Origin: Candidatus Methanoperedens sp.
GTDB lineage: Archaea; Halobacteriota; Methanosarcinia; Methanosarcinales; Methanoperedenaceae
Length of the DNA stretch: 13,834 nt
NCBI GenBank assembly: GCA_027460605.1
Contig: JAPZAN010000044.1
Location: 1-13,834 of the forward strand
Direction of reading: 5' to 3'
Shown here piece by piece: positions 13,088-13,834 of this stretch. The notes below the pieces were generated by a model. It was given only the letters and a program-made list of their open reading frames with translations, searched no databases and was not told the origin of the DNA. The first letter of the stretch is position 1; each line of letters opens with the position of its first letter. Position numbers and translations under genes: made by a program.

Positions 13088-13333
13088 TTGAAAAGATTGG
13101 GAACTGTTCTTCATACTATCGATAATCTATTGATAGTCCGTCCGGATAAAACACTTGATACAGGTAATTTGAATCCTGATTCAATGGTTGTCACAAAGAG
13201 TATGAAGAAGCTCGGGAAGATAAAAGAACTTTTCGGCCCGGAAAAAAATCCCTACATTTCCATAAAGATATTCAAAGAAATTAAAGGCTCTGAGATAATG
13301 AATCTAAAAAATGAAAGAGTCTATTTGGCTTAG
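13088..13333 (+). CDS. gar1: H/ACA RNA-protein complex subunit Gar1
   Basis: Gar1 is the small beta-barrel subunit of the H/ACA particle that, with Cbf5, Nop10 and L7Ae, makes pseudouridine in rRNA. The 81-residue product has the family's main features: KRLGTVLH at the start, NLLIVRPD, then KKLGKIKELFGPEKNPYISIKIF, the GPxxxPYxSIK signature. It uses a TTG start codon, with GAGGT well placed before it. The tfb gene starts 16 bases after its stop; gar1 next to tfb is a recurrent archaeal arrangement. Confidence 0.92.
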   Translation: MKRLGTVLHTIDNLLIVRPDKTLDTGNLNPDSMVVTKSMKKLGKIKELFGPEKNPYISIKIFKEIKGSEIMNLKNERVYLA

Positions 13334-13349
13334 AAGGAACGGTGTATAA

Positions 13350-13834
13350 ATGGCAGAAATTGAGAAAGTAAAAGAAATTGAGAAGACTGAACGTGAAAAA
13401 ATAAGGGAAGGTATCAAACAAAAAAAGGAAAAGGAAAAACTCGGTCAGTTTGAAAAGGCTACAGTTGTGTGCCCCGAGTGCGGGAGTCATACCCTTGTCC
13501 ATGATTATGAAAGGGCAGAACTGGTATGTAATGAATGCGGACTTGTAGTCGATGCGGACTTTATAGACCAGGGACCTGAGTGGAGGGCTTTTGACCATGA
13601 CCAGAGAATGAAACGCTCCCGTGTCGGCGCTCCCATGACCTACACTATTCATGATAAAGGATTATCCACAATGATAGACTGGAGAAACCGCGATTCATAC
13701 GGCAAATCCATTTCTTCAAAAAGCAGGGCTCAGCTCTACAGGCTCAGGAAATGGCAGAGGCGCATCCGTGTAAGCAATGCGACAGAAAGGAATCTTGCTT
13801 TTGCACTATCCGAGCTTGACAGGATGGCTTCAGC
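13350..13834 (+). CDS. tfb: Transcription initiation factor B (TFB), cut by the window end
   Basis: TFB bridges TATA-bound TBP and RNA polymerase in archaeal initiation. The first 161 codons are present and the reading frame is still open at the last base. Residues 1-36 are a charged lysine/glutamate-rich tail. A zinc ribbon follows (C41, C44, C60, C63), then the B-reader/linker region with WRAFDHDQRMKRSRVG and the highly conserved GAPMTYTIHDKGLSTMI, and the start of the first cyclin fold (SNATERNLAFALSELDRMAS). The ribbon and linker read almost as in Methanosarcinales TFB, as I remember it. GGTG at 13341-13344, 5 bases before the ATG, is a weak ribosome site. Confidence 0.96.
   Translation, partial: MAEIEKVKEIEKTEREKIREGIKQKKEKEKLGQFEKATVVCPECGSHTLVHDYERAELVCNECGLVVDADFIDQGPEWRAFDHDQRMKRSRVGAPMTYTIHDKGLSTMIDWRNRDSYGKSISSKSRAQLYRLRKWQRRIRVSNATERNLAFALSELDRMAS

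Overview
The window is archaeal, from a euryarchaeon that carries methyl-coenzyme M reductase (a methanogen or an anaerobic methane oxidiser). Four things support this: a methanogenesis marker 8 gene, the methanofuran gene mfnB, a Gar1 gene followed by transcription factor B (TFB), and promoters with a TATA box about 27 bases before the start codon. The TFB fragment reads very much like Methanosarcinales TFB, so Methanosarcinales or a relative such as Methanoperedenaceae is my best guess. That placement is inference from memory of the families, not from a search.

Layout. 1-2100: a hairpin-forming ACAGGAT repeat, a small cysteine-containing protein, an LsrF-type aldolase gene broken by a frame-changing internal deletion, and an intact zinc-dependent dehydrogenase. 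2182-3495: a DEAD-box RNA helicase. 3500-4815: an AT-rich island with a 38-codon ORF, a DnaQ/YprB-like exonuclease and an HNH nuclease. 4836-7264 (minus strand): moaB, then a 14-helix DHA2 drug exporter that starts on the base after the moaB stop, then a Mut7-C family predicted RNase with its own promoter. 7426-8804: methanogenesis marker 8 and a small membrane exporter (COG2426 type), each preceded by a DNA dyad near its promoter. 8829-10615: mfnB (minus) divergent from a HisA-like TIM barrel (plus) across a 34-base gap, then a DUF1284 protein (minus) whose end overlaps the HisA-like gene. 10712-13023: nicotinate phosphoribosyltransferase followed 11 bases later by an ADP-ribosylglycohydrolase. 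13088-end: gar1 and the first 161 codons of tfb.

How the genes may work together. mfnB makes the furan precursor of methanofuran, the C1 carrier of the pathway to which marker 8 belongs. The HisA-like neighbour keeps both catalytic aspartates of HisA and the C-terminal phosphate loop but has lost the N-terminal GGGIR phosphate loop, so it probably acts on a substrate with one phosphate. This is the best candidate in the window for unassigned biochemistry. The pncB-draG pair could link removal of ADP-ribose from proteins to NAD resynthesis. Gar1 and TFB are ordinary information-processing genes.

I see no tRNA, rRNA, CRISPR array or recognisable insertion sequence. No gene-free stretch exceeds 300 bases; the longest gap (7265-7425) holds the divergent moaB and marker 8 promoters.
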